Notes: generated by a model from the letters alone, not told the origin. 7,303 bases of DNA from Planctomycetota bacterium (GCA_024274855.1 JAJSAJ010000477.1:1-7303); one strand, 5' to 3'; shown: positions 1 through 6,479, numbered from the stretch's first letter. Numbers and translations are program-made.

Positions 1-1
1 G

Positions 2-592
2 GACAAGTTTCAGCGTGCTCTGCAAGCTAATCCAGACAATGCTGACGCCTACTACAATTTGGCGGCCACACTGCAAAGACTCGGGACAGCCGGCAAGAAC
101 CCGACGATGCTGAAACAGGCGGAAATGACGTACAACCAGTGCTTGGACCGCGATCCCAACCACACAGACTGTCACCGCGGGTTGGCGGTGCTCTTGGCGG
201 AAACGGACCGAAGTGACCGCGCGTTCGCCTTGCTGAAGAACTGGGCCGTTCGGAATCCTCAGAATGCAGATGCGCGTGTGGAACTCGCTCGCCTTTATTC
301 TGAATTTGGCGACGAAAAGACAGCTCAACTCCAACTGCAGCAAGCGATTCAATTGGATCAGACCAATCGGCGGGCGTGGACCGCACTGGCCAATCTGCGC
401 GAATCGGAAGGCGATTATCAGCAGGCATTGGCCGATTACCAACGGGCGTACAGTTTGAATCCCCAAGACACAACAATTGCAACGCGTATTGCATCGCTGA
501 ATCGCTCGATCGGGGCCAGTTCGCCCGGCGGGCTTTCCGCCCCCAATGGGACACGTACCGTCGCCGCTCCCGCCCCAACGGCCCGTTATTGA
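2..592 (+). CDS. TPR-repeat protein, C-terminal part (5' end outside window)
   Basis: The frame is open from the window edge and runs 196 codons to a TGA at 590-592, so the true start lies upstream. A TTG at 59-61 could be read as a start, but the preceding residues already form the end of a TPR helix pair, so it is internal. At least four tetratricopeptide repeats are visible, at about residues 15-50, 55-86, 89-120 and 123-154 of the fragment. They show the usual signature of small and large helix residues and a closing NP, as in NPDNADAYYNLA, NPQNADARVELARLY and the final LNP near residue 153. A linker loop (about 29-36) interrupts one repeat. The last ~27 residues are a Ser/Pro/Ala/Gly-rich tail that looks disordered. 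TPRs mediate protein-protein binding; the partner and cellular location cannot be read from this fragment. The neighbouring serine genes are 306 bases away and give no functional link. Confidence 0.88.
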   Translation, partial: DKFQRALQANPDNADAYYNLAATLQRLGTAGKNPTMLKQAEMTYNQCLDRDPNHTDCHRGLAVLLAETDRSDRAFALLKNWAVRNPQNADARVELARLYSEFGDEKTAQLQLQQAIQLDQTNRRAWTALANLRESEGDYQQALADYQRAYSLNPQDTTIATRIASLNRSIGASSPGGLSAPNGTRTVAAPAPTARY

Positions 593-610
593 TACAGGCG
601 TTCTAGGGTG

Positions 611-637
611 TCTGGCCCTTCGGCTCTGGCCCTTCGG
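611..637. repeat. 13-base tandem direct repeat downstream of the TPR gene
   Basis: The sequence TCTGGCCCTTCGG occurs at 611-623 and again at 625-637, separated by a single C (period 14). It starts 19 bases after the TPR stop codon. No T-run follows, so it is not a classic intrinsic terminator. It is probably a small local duplication. Confidence 0.75.
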
Positions 638-712
638 GAGTTTCCGGAGTCACCACGGGCTCCGATCCGAATTCCCGATCTCAGGCCAGTCCTTCTCACG
701 TCGGTACAGAGT

Positions 713-751
713 CCCTAAAATCCGGTGATTCGGGCTGTGATCCCTTTAGGG
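713..751. repeat. Short inverted repeat in the TPR-serC gap
   Basis: CCCTAAA at 713-719 is the exact reverse complement of TTTAGGG at 745-751, with 25 bases between them. The right arm can also pair with the adjacent CCCT at 742-745. The structure is weak and there is no T-run after it. It may be chance, a weak transcript-end structure or part of a regulatory region. Apart from this, the 13-base repeat and the 792-808 hairpin, I see no gene and no convincing sigma-70 promoter in 593-898. Confidence 0.35.
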
Positions 752-791
752 CATATCCCTCTCAGGGCACAAACGGTAACTTAATGTTGTC

Positions 792-808
792 AGGTGGCTC
801 TGCCGCCT
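792..808. repeat. GC-rich 7-bp hairpin upstream of serC
   Basis: AGGTGGC (792-798) pairs with GCCGCCT (802-808) across a TCT loop. All seven positions pair, one as G-T (G-U in RNA). It lies 90 bases before the serC start and has no T-run, so a 5'-UTR element or a dispersed intergenic repeat fits better than a terminator. A smaller hairpin, CGTCG-TGC-CGACG at 857-869, lies closer to the start codon. Confidence 0.4.
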
Positions 809-887
809 CATGGCGATTTGAATACTGAGCAGCGAGTCCGGGTTTCTCGGTCGCCGCGTCGTGCCGACGATTCACCGCAAACATGAC

Positions 888-895
888 GAGAGAAG
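888..895 (+). promoter_or_regulatory. Ribosome binding site of serC
   Basis: The purine run GAGAGAAG ends three bases before the ATG at 899. An in-frame TGA at 884-886 means the coding region cannot start much further upstream, which supports this ATG as the true start. Confidence 0.6.
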
Positions 896-898
896 CTG

Positions 899-2011
899 AT
901 GAGTCAACAAACACCGATCGAACGAGTTTACAATTTCTCTGCTGGCCCAGCCGTACTGCCTTTCCCGGTGTTGGAACAAGCGCAACGCGACCTGCTGGCG
1001 CTGCCCGGTTGTGGCGCGTCCGTTATGGAAATCAGTCATCGAAGCAAGCCATTTGTGGCCATTCTCGAGGACGCGAAACAGCGTCTGTCCGCTCTGCTAA
1101 ACATCCCCAAAGGCTACCAGATTCTTTTTCTTCAAGGGGGAGCCCGCCTTCAGTTTGCGATGATCCCCATGAACTTTTTGCAGGGTTCCGGCAAACCGGC
1201 TGACATGATCGTGACGGGATCATGGAGCGAAAAAGCGGCGGATGAAGCGAAGAAGCTGGGCACGACACACATCGCCTGGGACGGCAAACCATCGAACTAC
1301 AACCACCTGCCAGCCAATACGGAGCTCCAGCTCAGTGACGACGCTGCGTATACGTACCTGGCGTCAAACGAGACGATTCAAGGCGTGCAGTTCCAGACCG
1401 AACCGGCGGCGGGCGATGCGCCGCTTGTCTGCGACGCGTCGTCGGATTTCCTGTCGCGTCCCATCCCAATTCACAAATATGGATTGGTCTATGCGTGTGC
1501 CCAAAAAAACGCCGGACCGGCAGGTGTTACCATTGTGGTCATTCGTGAAGATCTGCTTGAGCGAAGTCCGGATTCACTGCCGAGTTACCTGAACTACCGC
1601 ACGCATGCCAAACACAACTCGATGTTCAACACGCCACCGACCTTTGGGGTCTACATCGTGGGCCTCGTCGCTCGCTGGCTGCAAGAGGAAATTGGTGGCC
1701 TCGATGCCATGGACGCATTGAATCGTACGAAAGCCGCCATGTTGTACGAGGTAATTGACGGCACCCAAGGGTTCTACCGTGGGCATGCCAGGCCAGACTG
1801 CCGATCCCAAATGAATGTCACATTCCGATTGCCCACACCCCAACTGGAACAGGCCTTTCTGGCAGAGGCCGAGAAGGCGGGGCTTTTCAACTTGAAGGGG
1901 CATCGAAGCGTTGGTGGGATCCGTGCATCGATATACAATGCGATGCCGCTCGAAGGAGTTGAAACCCTGCGCGACGTGATGCGTCAGTTCGCATCCCAAA
2001 ACGGCTCTTAG
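899..2011 (+). CDS. serC: Phosphoserine aminotransferase
   Basis: This 370-residue protein matches class V, PLP-dependent SerC, which converts 3-phosphohydroxypyruvate plus glutamate to phosphoserine plus 2-oxoglutarate in the cytoplasm. The family also serves pyridoxal phosphate synthesis in some bacteria. The N-terminal YNFSAGPAVLP is the family signature. EISHRS (44-49) carries the substrate-binding His47-Arg48. QGGA (79-82), Trp109, the SNET segment ending at Thr159, and Asp179 in VCDASSDF shape the cofactor pocket. AQKNAGPAG (201-209) contains the Schiff-base lysine, Lys203. NTPPTF (244-249) completes the phosphate site across the dimer, and GHRSVGGIRASIYNAM (334-349) is the usual C-terminal signature. 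Length is close to the family norm of about 360. The start is fixed by an in-frame stop at 884-886. The gene lies 61 bases upstream of serA on the same strand, so the two are probably cotranscribed. All key residues are present, so it should be active. Confidence 0.97.
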   Translation: MSQQTPIERVYNFSAGPAVLPFPVLEQAQRDLLALPGCGASVMEISHRSKPFVAILEDAKQRLSALLNIPKGYQILFLQGGARLQFAMIPMNFLQGSGKPADMIVTGSWSEKAADEAKKLGTTHIAWDGKPSNYNHLPANTELQLSDDAAYTYLASNETIQGVQFQTEPAAGDAPLVCDASSDFLSRPIPIHKYGLVYACAQKNAGPAGVTIVVIREDLLERSPDSLPSYLNYRTHAKHNSMFNTPPTFGVYIVGLVARWLQEEIGGLDAMDALNRTKAAMLYEVIDGTQGFYRGHARPDCRSQMNVTFRLPTPQLEQAFLAEAEKAGLFNLKGHRSVGGIRASIYNAMPLEGVETLRDVMRQFASQNGS

Positions 2012-2053
2012 TTCCCCATACACGCCACCCTGACGGATTACTGCTGCACAGGC

Positions 2054-2060
2054 GAAAGGA
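2054..2060 (+). promoter_or_regulatory. Likely ribosome binding site of serA
   Basis: GAAAGGA ends 12 bases before the ATG at 2073, a longer spacing than usual. No better purine-rich match lies nearer. The weak spacing may reduce initiation, or ribosomes may reinitiate after serC. Confidence 0.45.
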
Positions 2061-2072
2061 CGAAACGGATCC

Positions 2073-3710
2073 ATGTACCGAGTTATTGTCTTGGACAACA
2101 TTGCCGCCGAAGGTCTGGCTCTACTTGATGCGGCCAAAGGCATTGATTATGAGATTCAGACCGGACTGAAGGGGACCGACTTGCGCGATGCGTTGGCCAA
2201 AGCGGACGGAGCTGTTTGTCGCAGCGGAGTCAAGATTACGCAGGAAGCGCTCGCCGGTAACCACCGCTTGAAAGCCATTGTCCGCGCCGGGGTCGGTACC
2301 GACAACATCGACAAGGTTTCCGCGACGCGACAGGGCATCGTCGTGATGAATACGCCCACCGGCAACACGATCAGCACCGCCGAACATGCTTTCGGCTTGA
2401 TGCTCGGCCTGTCACGCAACCTGGCGGCCGCCCACCAGAGTCTGCGCGAAGGCCGATGGGACCGCAAGGCCTACATGGGAACTCAGTTGGCCGATAAGAC
2501 GCTTGGTATTATCGGCCTGGGACGTATCGGCCAGGAAGTCGGTCGACGCGCCAATGCGTTTGCCATGCGAGTTTTGGGGTACGATCCGTTCCTGACGCCC
2601 GAACAGGCAACCAAACTCGGCGTGCAGTTGATGGACGATTATCACGAGATGCTTCCCCAGATCGACTACCTGACTGTCCACACACCCCTGACACCGGAAA
2701 CACGTCACCTGATCGGAAAGCGAGAAATCGAGCTGCTTAAACCGGGCGCCCGTCTGATCAACGCCGCACGTGGCGGCATCTACGATGAACAAGCACTGGC
2801 CGAGGGTCTGACCAGTGGCAAGCTGGCCGGCGTTGCACTGGATGTCTATGAATCGGAACCCTGCACCACAAGCCCTTTGTTCAACATGAAGGGAGTACTT
2901 TGCACACCCCATCTCGGGGCCAGTACCGAAGAAGCACAAACCCAAGTCGCTATCGAGGCGGTCAACTTGCTGGTTCGATTCCTTGGGACCGGCGAAATTC
3001 GGCACGCGGTCAACATGGTGGCTGTCGACCAAAAGGTGCTGCGAGCGCTCCAAGGGCACCTGAACGTCGCCTATCGGCTCGGTCGCCTGTTGGCCCAGTG
3101 GCACGACGGACACGCATCGGGCTGCCAGCTGACCTACCGTGGCGAAGTGGCGGAAAAGGACACCAAACTATTGACCGCGTCGTTCTGTGCCGGACTACTG
3201 GAACAGGCACTCGACGAAGAAGTCAATATCGTCAACTCGGAGATGCTAATGAAAGAACGTGGCATCCCCTTGCTTGTCCAGCGAGATACGGAAATGGGCG
3301 ATTTCAGCTCGTCAATCACCGCACGGCTTGACAGCGATTCCCGGCCTTGCCTGGTCTCGGGCGCACTTTTCGGCAACCGCATGCCTCGGTTGATCCGATT
3401 GGATCAATACCGTCTTGAAGCCTACCTGGACGGCAAACTTCTGGTTTTCACGCACCTGGACGTACCGGGCATTATTGGTCGCGTGGGCTCGGTTTTTGGA
3501 AACCATGACGTGAATATCGGCCAAATGTCAGTGGGTCGAGCCGGCTCGAATCCTGGCGGTACAGCAGTCGGCATCTTGAATCTTGATTCGACGCCCCCCC
3601 AAGCTGCCATGGACGAGGTCCTGCAAATCGACGCAATCCAGTCGATACGACTGCTGGAACTCCCACCCGCCGGCCAATTGCCGCCCTGGCTACAGGGATT
3701 GATGGAATAA
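2073..3710 (+). CDS. serA: D-3-phosphoglycerate dehydrogenase, long ACT-containing form
   Basis: This 545-residue cytoplasmic enzyme oxidises 3-phosphoglycerate to 3-phosphohydroxypyruvate with NAD+, the committed step of serine synthesis. The substrate domain covers about 3-100 and 286-316. The NAD domain (about 107-285) has the glycine motif GLGRIG (148-153) followed by Asp171, as expected for NAD preference. Catalytic residues are Arg233 (AARGG), Glu262 (YESEP) and His280 (TPHLGAST). An intervening allosteric-substrate-binding type domain follows (about 318-452). A C-terminal ACT domain (about 457-530) has HLDVPGIIGRVG and NIGQMSVGR, with Asp463 and Asn481 in the positions usually used for serine binding. 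The domain order and length match the type seen in Mycobacterium tuberculosis and Bacillus rather than the shorter E. coli form, so feedback inhibition by serine is likely though not shown. The product feeds the enzyme encoded just upstream by serC. The protein appears intact. Confidence 0.97.
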   Translation: MYRVIVLDNIAAEGLALLDAAKGIDYEIQTGLKGTDLRDALAKADGAVCRSGVKITQEALAGNHRLKAIVRAGVGTDNIDKVSATRQGIVVMNTPTGNTISTAEHAFGLMLGLSRNLAAAHQSLREGRWDRKAYMGTQLADKTLGIIGLGRIGQEVGRRANAFAMRVLGYDPFLTPEQATKLGVQLMDDYHEMLPQIDYLTVHTPLTPETRHLIGKREIELLKPGARLINAARGGIYDEQALAEGLTSGKLAGVALDVYESEPCTTSPLFNMKGVLCTPHLGASTEEAQTQVAIEAVNLLVRFLGTGEIRHAVNMVAVDQKVLRALQGHLNVAYRLGRLLAQWHDGHASGCQLTYRGEVAEKDTKLLTASFCAGLLEQALDEEVNIVNSEMLMKERGIPLLVQRDTEMGDFSSSITARLDSDSRPCLVSGALFGNRMPRLIRLDQYRLEAYLDGKLLVFTHLDVPGIIGRVGSVFGNHDVNIGQMSVGRAGSNPGGTAVGILNLDSTPPQAAMDEVLQIDAIQSIRLLELPPAGQLPPWLQGLME

Positions 3711-4075
3711 ACGCCGCCCAAACACCCAGGACGTGCAGAAACGACAACCTGAGACTCTGATTCACGCTCGCCCATACTCGACGTTACGCGAAACCGTTTC
3801 AATTTCACCCGCAGTTGCGGCGCGCCACCCGTTCCACAGTAGACTCGAAGCAATCGCGGTTGAGCGGCCGGCGATGCGTGCAGCGTAGCCGAGGCGAGTG
3901 CAGCAATCTGGCGGCCTGCTGGTTGCTTTCGCCGGACTATGTTGAATACTCCGGCCGACGTCCCTGAATCTCCTGGCTTGCACGAGGCCGCGATCTTGAA
4001 GAAGGCTTGGCGGCCAACTAGTCTGAATGGCGGACTTCTCTTGCTCTGCAATCCTCATCGAGGCAGACGAAACCT
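3711..4075. other. Gene-free stretch between serA and the M48 peptidase gene
   Basis: These 365 bases contain no protein that I recognise. Reading frames on the minus strand (for example 3762-4058, and the longer 3422-4051 that runs into serA) are open but show no domain, no ribosome binding site and no family-like pattern. There is no strong hairpin plus T-run after serA, and no clear promoter. Short GC-rich inverted motifs exist (for example CAGCA/TGCTG around 3901-3921) but are at chance level. Confidence 0.55.
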
Positions 4076-5467
4076 ATGCAGCTTGGTCTATTGCTGGCCG
4101 TCGTGGCCGGCGTCACGATCTCAGAAGGCGCGCTCCATCGACCGGTATCCGCGTCGGCTGCGCGTCTACTATTCAGTCTGGCCGCTTCGGGAACGGTGGT
4201 TCTGTTGGCCTATGTAGGTTCGACCGTTATTTCGCGTTCCCTGCTGCGACATAATGCCGACCAACGTACAGATTGGCTCGCCATCTACGCCAGTCTTAAA
4301 CGAGTCCACATGGTCGTCTGGCTTGGCTCAGTTGTATGGATATTCCATGAACTCGGATGGCCACGCATTGTCCGCTACAACTGGGGCATGGATCAGATGA
4401 TTCTGGTCAGAGATATCGTCGTTCTAACGCCTATTTGGGCACCGATCCTGCTTTCGTGGACTGCTTTCTACCGCGTCGAGTGGGCGATGGCTCAGACGGT
4501 TGAAGGCCAGGGCAATGCTTCGTCACTCCCGACTCGCAGTCGTTTCGTCTGGTTGCAAGCCCGCCATTTTCTCGGTCTTTGCATCCTGCCGGTATTGGTA
4601 CTGCTGGCCTTCCAGGACGTGCTCACACGAGCCCTACCCGGCTGGAACAACACGGACTACGCCTGGTTGCTGTATGCCCTGCCTCTTGGAATACTGATCA
4701 TTATCTTCCCAGCCGTGCTGTGCCGCATATGGAAAACGTCTCCGTTGCCGGCGGGTCCACTGCGCGAACGACTCGAGCATCAATGCCGACAAACGGGAAT
4801 CACGTGTCGCGAGTTCAAGATCTGGCACACGGATCACCAGTTCCTCAATGCGGCAGTCGCGGGAATCGTACGCCCGATGCGATATGTTCTGCTGACCGAT
4901 GCCTTGCTGACCCACTTGGCGGAAGACGAGATCGAAGCGGTTGTACTGCATGAACTGGGCCACATCCACCGTCGACACATTCTGCTGCGCATACTGGTCC
5001 TCAGCCTTCCCGTCTGGATCGTAGCAAACGTACAAGCATTTCAACCGCACTGGGCCAAACAAGTTGCCGAGGCCGTTGGCAGCTGGCACGTTGGCCCGAC
5101 ACCGATTCTACCGTTACTGATCCCCGTCGTAACAGCAGCCTACTTGATTATCGCACTCGGGTGGCACGCCCGACTGCTCGAATACGACGCGGATCTGTGC
5201 GTATTGGAGCGAGGTCGCGGCGGCGCATTTATCGACGCCCTGCGACGACTGGCCAGACTGACGGGAGAAGAGTCCCAACGCGGTGGCTGGCTGCATCCGA
5301 GTACCTCTCAGCGGATCAGCAAACTCGGGCAGGCCGCATTGCATCCCGAAACGGCAACAGCCTTCCGTCGCCACATTACCGCCGTGAACCGGCTCATCAT
5401 CCTGTCCTGGATTGCATTGCCATCCCTGTTCATCCTGCTGCACAGCTGTTTGTCGTTCCGCCTTTAG
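4076..5467 (+). CDS. Polytopic membrane zinc metallopeptidase, M48 type
   Basis: This 463-residue protein has the zinc-binding HELGH motif at 292-296, where His292 and His296 bind zinc and Glu293 is the catalytic base. The third ligand is probably Glu369 in LLEYDAD (367-373), matching the ExxAD pattern of M48 (Ste24/HtpX-like) peptidases. HPSTSQRISKL (407-417) is the usual downstream M48 motif. Hydrophobic stretches suggest about six membrane segments before the catalytic part (near 3-17, 30-52, 77-93, 109-131, 160-182, 195-218), two after the HELGH motif (303-322, 342-362), and one at the C-terminus (438-458). The active site would therefore face the membrane interior or cytoplasm, as in Ste24 and HtpX. 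Substrate is unknown; membrane-protein quality control is the family theme. The ATG at 4076 is the first ATG after an in-frame TAG at 4019-4021, with only a weak AGG at 4061-4063 as ribosome binding site. The final codons overlap a hairpin. A BlaR1-like (M56) relative is less likely because of the HPS/RI motif. Confidence 0.85.
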   Translation: MQLGLLLAVVAGVTISEGALHRPVSASAARLLFSLAASGTVVLLAYVGSTVISRSLLRHNADQRTDWLAIYASLKRVHMVVWLGSVVWIFHELGWPRIVRYNWGMDQMILVRDIVVLTPIWAPILLSWTAFYRVEWAMAQTVEGQGNASSLPTRSRFVWLQARHFLGLCILPVLVLLAFQDVLTRALPGWNNTDYAWLLYALPLGILIIIFPAVLCRIWKTSPLPAGPLRERLEHQCRQTGITCREFKIWHTDHQFLNAAVAGIVRPMRYVLLTDALLTHLAEDEIEAVVLHELGHIHRRHILLRILVLSLPVWIVANVQAFQPHWAKQVAEAVGSWHVGPTPILPLLIPVVTAAYLIIALGWHARLLEYDADLCVLERGRGGAFIDALRRLARLTGEESQRGGWLHPSTSQRISKLGQAALHPETATAFRRHITAVNRLIILSWIALPSLFILLHSCLSFRL

Positions 5468-5471
5468 GCGG
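5458..5471. repeat. Perfect 14-base hairpin spanning the M48 stop codon
   Basis: CCGCCT (5458-5463) and AGGCGG (5466-5471) are perfect complements with TT between them. In practice this is a 5-bp stem with a TTTA loop. The TAG stop codon (5465-5467) lies in the loop and right arm. No T-run follows, so it is a weak terminator at best. It looks like a dispersed palindromic unit that forms the gene's end. Confidence 0.6.
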
Positions 5472-5557
5472 GTTCTAAACCACACGCGCACTGGCCCGTT
5501 TCACGACGGTGCGACTAACCACGGGGCTCCGAGCGTATCGGTCCATAATCCAGGCCC

Positions 5558-5576
5558 GAACCAGCGTGTCTGGTTC
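5558..5576. repeat. 7-bp hairpin downstream of the M48 gene
   Basis: GAACCAG (5558-5564) pairs perfectly with CTGGTTC (5570-5576) across a five-base CGTGT loop, 91 bases after the M48 stop. CCGTCTCCCG follows rather than a T-run, so it could stabilise or weakly end the transcript. It is not a canonical terminator. Confidence 0.5.
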
Positions 5577-5758
5577 CCGTCTCCCGCCTGCTCACGCAGT
5601 TTGCCGGATTCTCCGCTGTCGAGAACTCGTCAGACACACAATCCATACAAGACGCACAACTCGCCAGAATTTCCCACTTCCCCTGATACTTACATTGCTT
5701 CTGTTTGGTTCGCACTGCCTGAAATGTCGAAACCAGGTCCAGTGACCAACCCCATTGG

Positions 5759-5931
5759 GTAACACTTTAGCCAGATGGCAAGTGATCGACTCAGCGGAAG
5801 GGCGAGGCTCCTGCCGAGCCGTTCGGGCCAACAAAACAAGAGGCTCAGCGGGAGCTTCGCCCTCCCGGAAAGCCTGGCTCTCCGGGTTCTGAGAGAAATC
5901 CCGGAACGCTGCCAGACGGCTAAACAGTTAC
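5759..5931. mobile_element. MITE-like non-coding element, 173 bases, with flanking direct repeat
   Basis: The ends are inverted copies. The left end starts GTAAC and carries TTTAGCC and TGGCA blocks (5759-5780); the right end (5910-5931) carries TGCCA, GGCTAAA and finishes GTTAC. The two 22-base ends match at 17 positions when one is reverse-complemented. The sequence CCCATTGG lies directly outside both ends (5751-5758 and 5932-5939), as expected for an 8-base target-site duplication. The interior is non-coding and dominated by the foldback at 5795-5867. No transposase is present, so movement would need an enzyme supplied elsewhere. A caution is that CCCATTGG is itself nearly palindromic, so it may instead be an outer part of a longer inverted repeat (23 of 30 matches if included). 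Confidence 0.55.
5795..5867. repeat. Foldback with 26-base arms inside the MITE-like element
   Basis: The arm at 5795-5820 and the arm at 5842-5867 are reverse complements at 22 of 26 positions, with a 21-base loop (5821-5841). All four differences between the arms are transitions. In RNA from either strand, two of them become G-U wobbles and two A-C mismatches, leaving 24 of 26 paired. There is no T-run. This resembles the GC-rich REP-like intergenic repeats I associate with Rhodopirellula-type genomes; that recollection is unverified. Confidence 0.75.
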
Positions 5932-6063
5932 CCCATTGGAAGCATGCCGTGAGCGTCTTCGCTGTCCAGTTGTCGTCTTGAAGTCCCGGGGGCAAGCTAG
6001 TTTCCCGCCGGATATCTGAGGATGGCTACAGCATGACAAGACCGGCTCCACGAAGCTTGCCGT

Positions 6064-6097
6064 GCGTCAAAGTTCACGACGTGAACCTGCGTGACGC
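6064..6097. promoter_or_regulatory. Nested dyad upstream of the BON gene, candidate operator or 5'-UTR hairpin
   Basis: The core is a perfect odd palindrome: GTTCACG (6072-6078), A (6079), CGTGAAC (6080-6086). It is framed by a second complementary pair, GCGTCA (6064-6069) and TGACGC (6092-6097). It ends 46 bases before the BON start, where an operator or a leader hairpin would be expected. The symmetry suits a homodimeric helix-turn-helix regulator, but none is encoded in the window. I cannot name the regulator, and no clear -35/-10 pair is visible beside it. Confidence 0.45.
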
Positions 6098-6130
6098 GGC
6101 ACTCTAACCCATCACCACGGACCATCATGC

Positions 6131-6135
6131 AAAGG
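6131..6135 (+). promoter_or_regulatory. Ribosome binding site of the BON gene
   Basis: AAAGG ends eight bases before the ATG at 6144, a good spacing. The upstream ATG at 6127 is in another frame, so 6144 is the supported start. Confidence 0.6.
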
Positions 6136-6143
6136 CCAACTCA

Positions 6144-6365
6144 ATGAGCGACACAGCCAGTTCTTTGCTCGACCGGATCGACGATGCCATCACAACCAGT
6201 CCTCACATGTTTGGACATCGCGTACGGCTTGAAGCGGATGCCGGAATCGTCGTCTTACTAGGGACCGTCAACAGTTTTTACCACAAGCAGATGGCGCAAG
6301 AAACGGTTCGTCGCGTCGATGGGGTACAGAGCATCGACAATCGCCTGGAAGTGCAGTGGAACTGA
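6144..6365 (+). CDS. Single BON-domain protein, 73 residues
   Basis: Almost the whole protein is one BON domain (about residues 5-72). A first helix, LLDRIDDAI, is followed by VRLEADAGIVVLLGTVNS (27-44), with the conserved strand-Gly-Thr-Val turn, then a helix KQMAQETVRRVDGVQSIDNRLEV, where the VxGVxxIDNxL segment is the family signature. BON domains occur in OsmY-type, secretin-associated and channel proteins and are thought to bind lipid or other macromolecules. This copy has no signal peptide and no membrane segment, so by sequence it is cytoplasmic unless exported unusually. Full-length OsmY has a signal peptide and two BON domains, so this is a minimal stand-alone form. It has a good ribosome binding site, a dyad upstream, and non-coding repeats on both sides, so it is probably monocistronic. 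The specific role is unknown. Confidence 0.83.
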   Translation: MSDTASSLLDRIDDAITTSPHMFGHRVRLEADAGIVVLLGTVNSFYHKQMAQETVRRVDGVQSIDNRLEVQWN

Positions 6366-6431
6366 AAGACACTTCCACTCGCCGGAATCGGGTGACAATA
6401 TCCGATCGCATTCGCGGTTTTCCGACACGGC

Positions 6432-6479
6432 CGCTGCCGGGTTCCCTGAAGAAACCTAAGGTCCCACAGGGCGGCAGCG
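6432..6479. repeat. Two-part hairpin downstream of the BON gene
   Basis: CGCTGCCG (6432-6439) pairs with CGGCAGCG (6472-6479), and CCCTG (6444-6448) pairs with the adjacent CAGGG (6467-6471). This makes a 13-bp stem with a four-base bulge (GGTT) and an 18-base loop. It starts 67 bases after the BON stop. With no T-run it is not a classic terminator, but it could protect the 3' end or belong to a dispersed repeat family. Confidence 0.5.

Larger units (their letters stand above)
5468..6143. other. 676-base intergenic region rich in palindromic repeats
   Basis: No credible gene is seen here. Open frames on either strand (for example minus 5690-5995) run through the inverted repeats and owe their openness to GC-rich repeat sequence. 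The region holds the hairpins at 5558-5576 and 5795-5867, the MITE-like element 5759-5931, and the dyad at 6064-6097, each listed separately. I see nothing notable in about 5580-5740. Confidence 0.6.

Noticed and set aside
59..592. TTG at 59 as the start of the TPR protein.
   Set aside because: The frame is open to the window edge and the upstream residues continue the TPR pattern, so the gene begins outside the window.
593..898. Canonical intrinsic terminators or sigma-70 promoters around serC.
   Set aside because: No hairpin here is followed by a T-run, and TTGTCA at 787-792 has no -10 box at proper spacing; the closest, AATACT at 821-826, is 28 bases away.
3422..4058. Minus-strand open frames (3422-4051 and 3762-4058) in and beyond the end of serA.
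   Set aside because: One overlaps a clearly real gene. Neither has a recognisable domain or ribosome binding site, and their residue composition looks like antisense noise.
4346..4360. HELGW at residues 91-95 of the M48 protein as an active site.
   Set aside because: It lacks the second histidine of HExxH and lies at the end of a predicted membrane segment. The real motif is HELGH at 292-296.
5690..5995. Minus-strand frames of 80-101 codons over the MITE-like element.
   Set aside because: They run through both arms of the inverted repeats, so the predicted peptide is encoded by palindromic non-coding DNA. Such frames are often annotated in planctomycetes but lack support.
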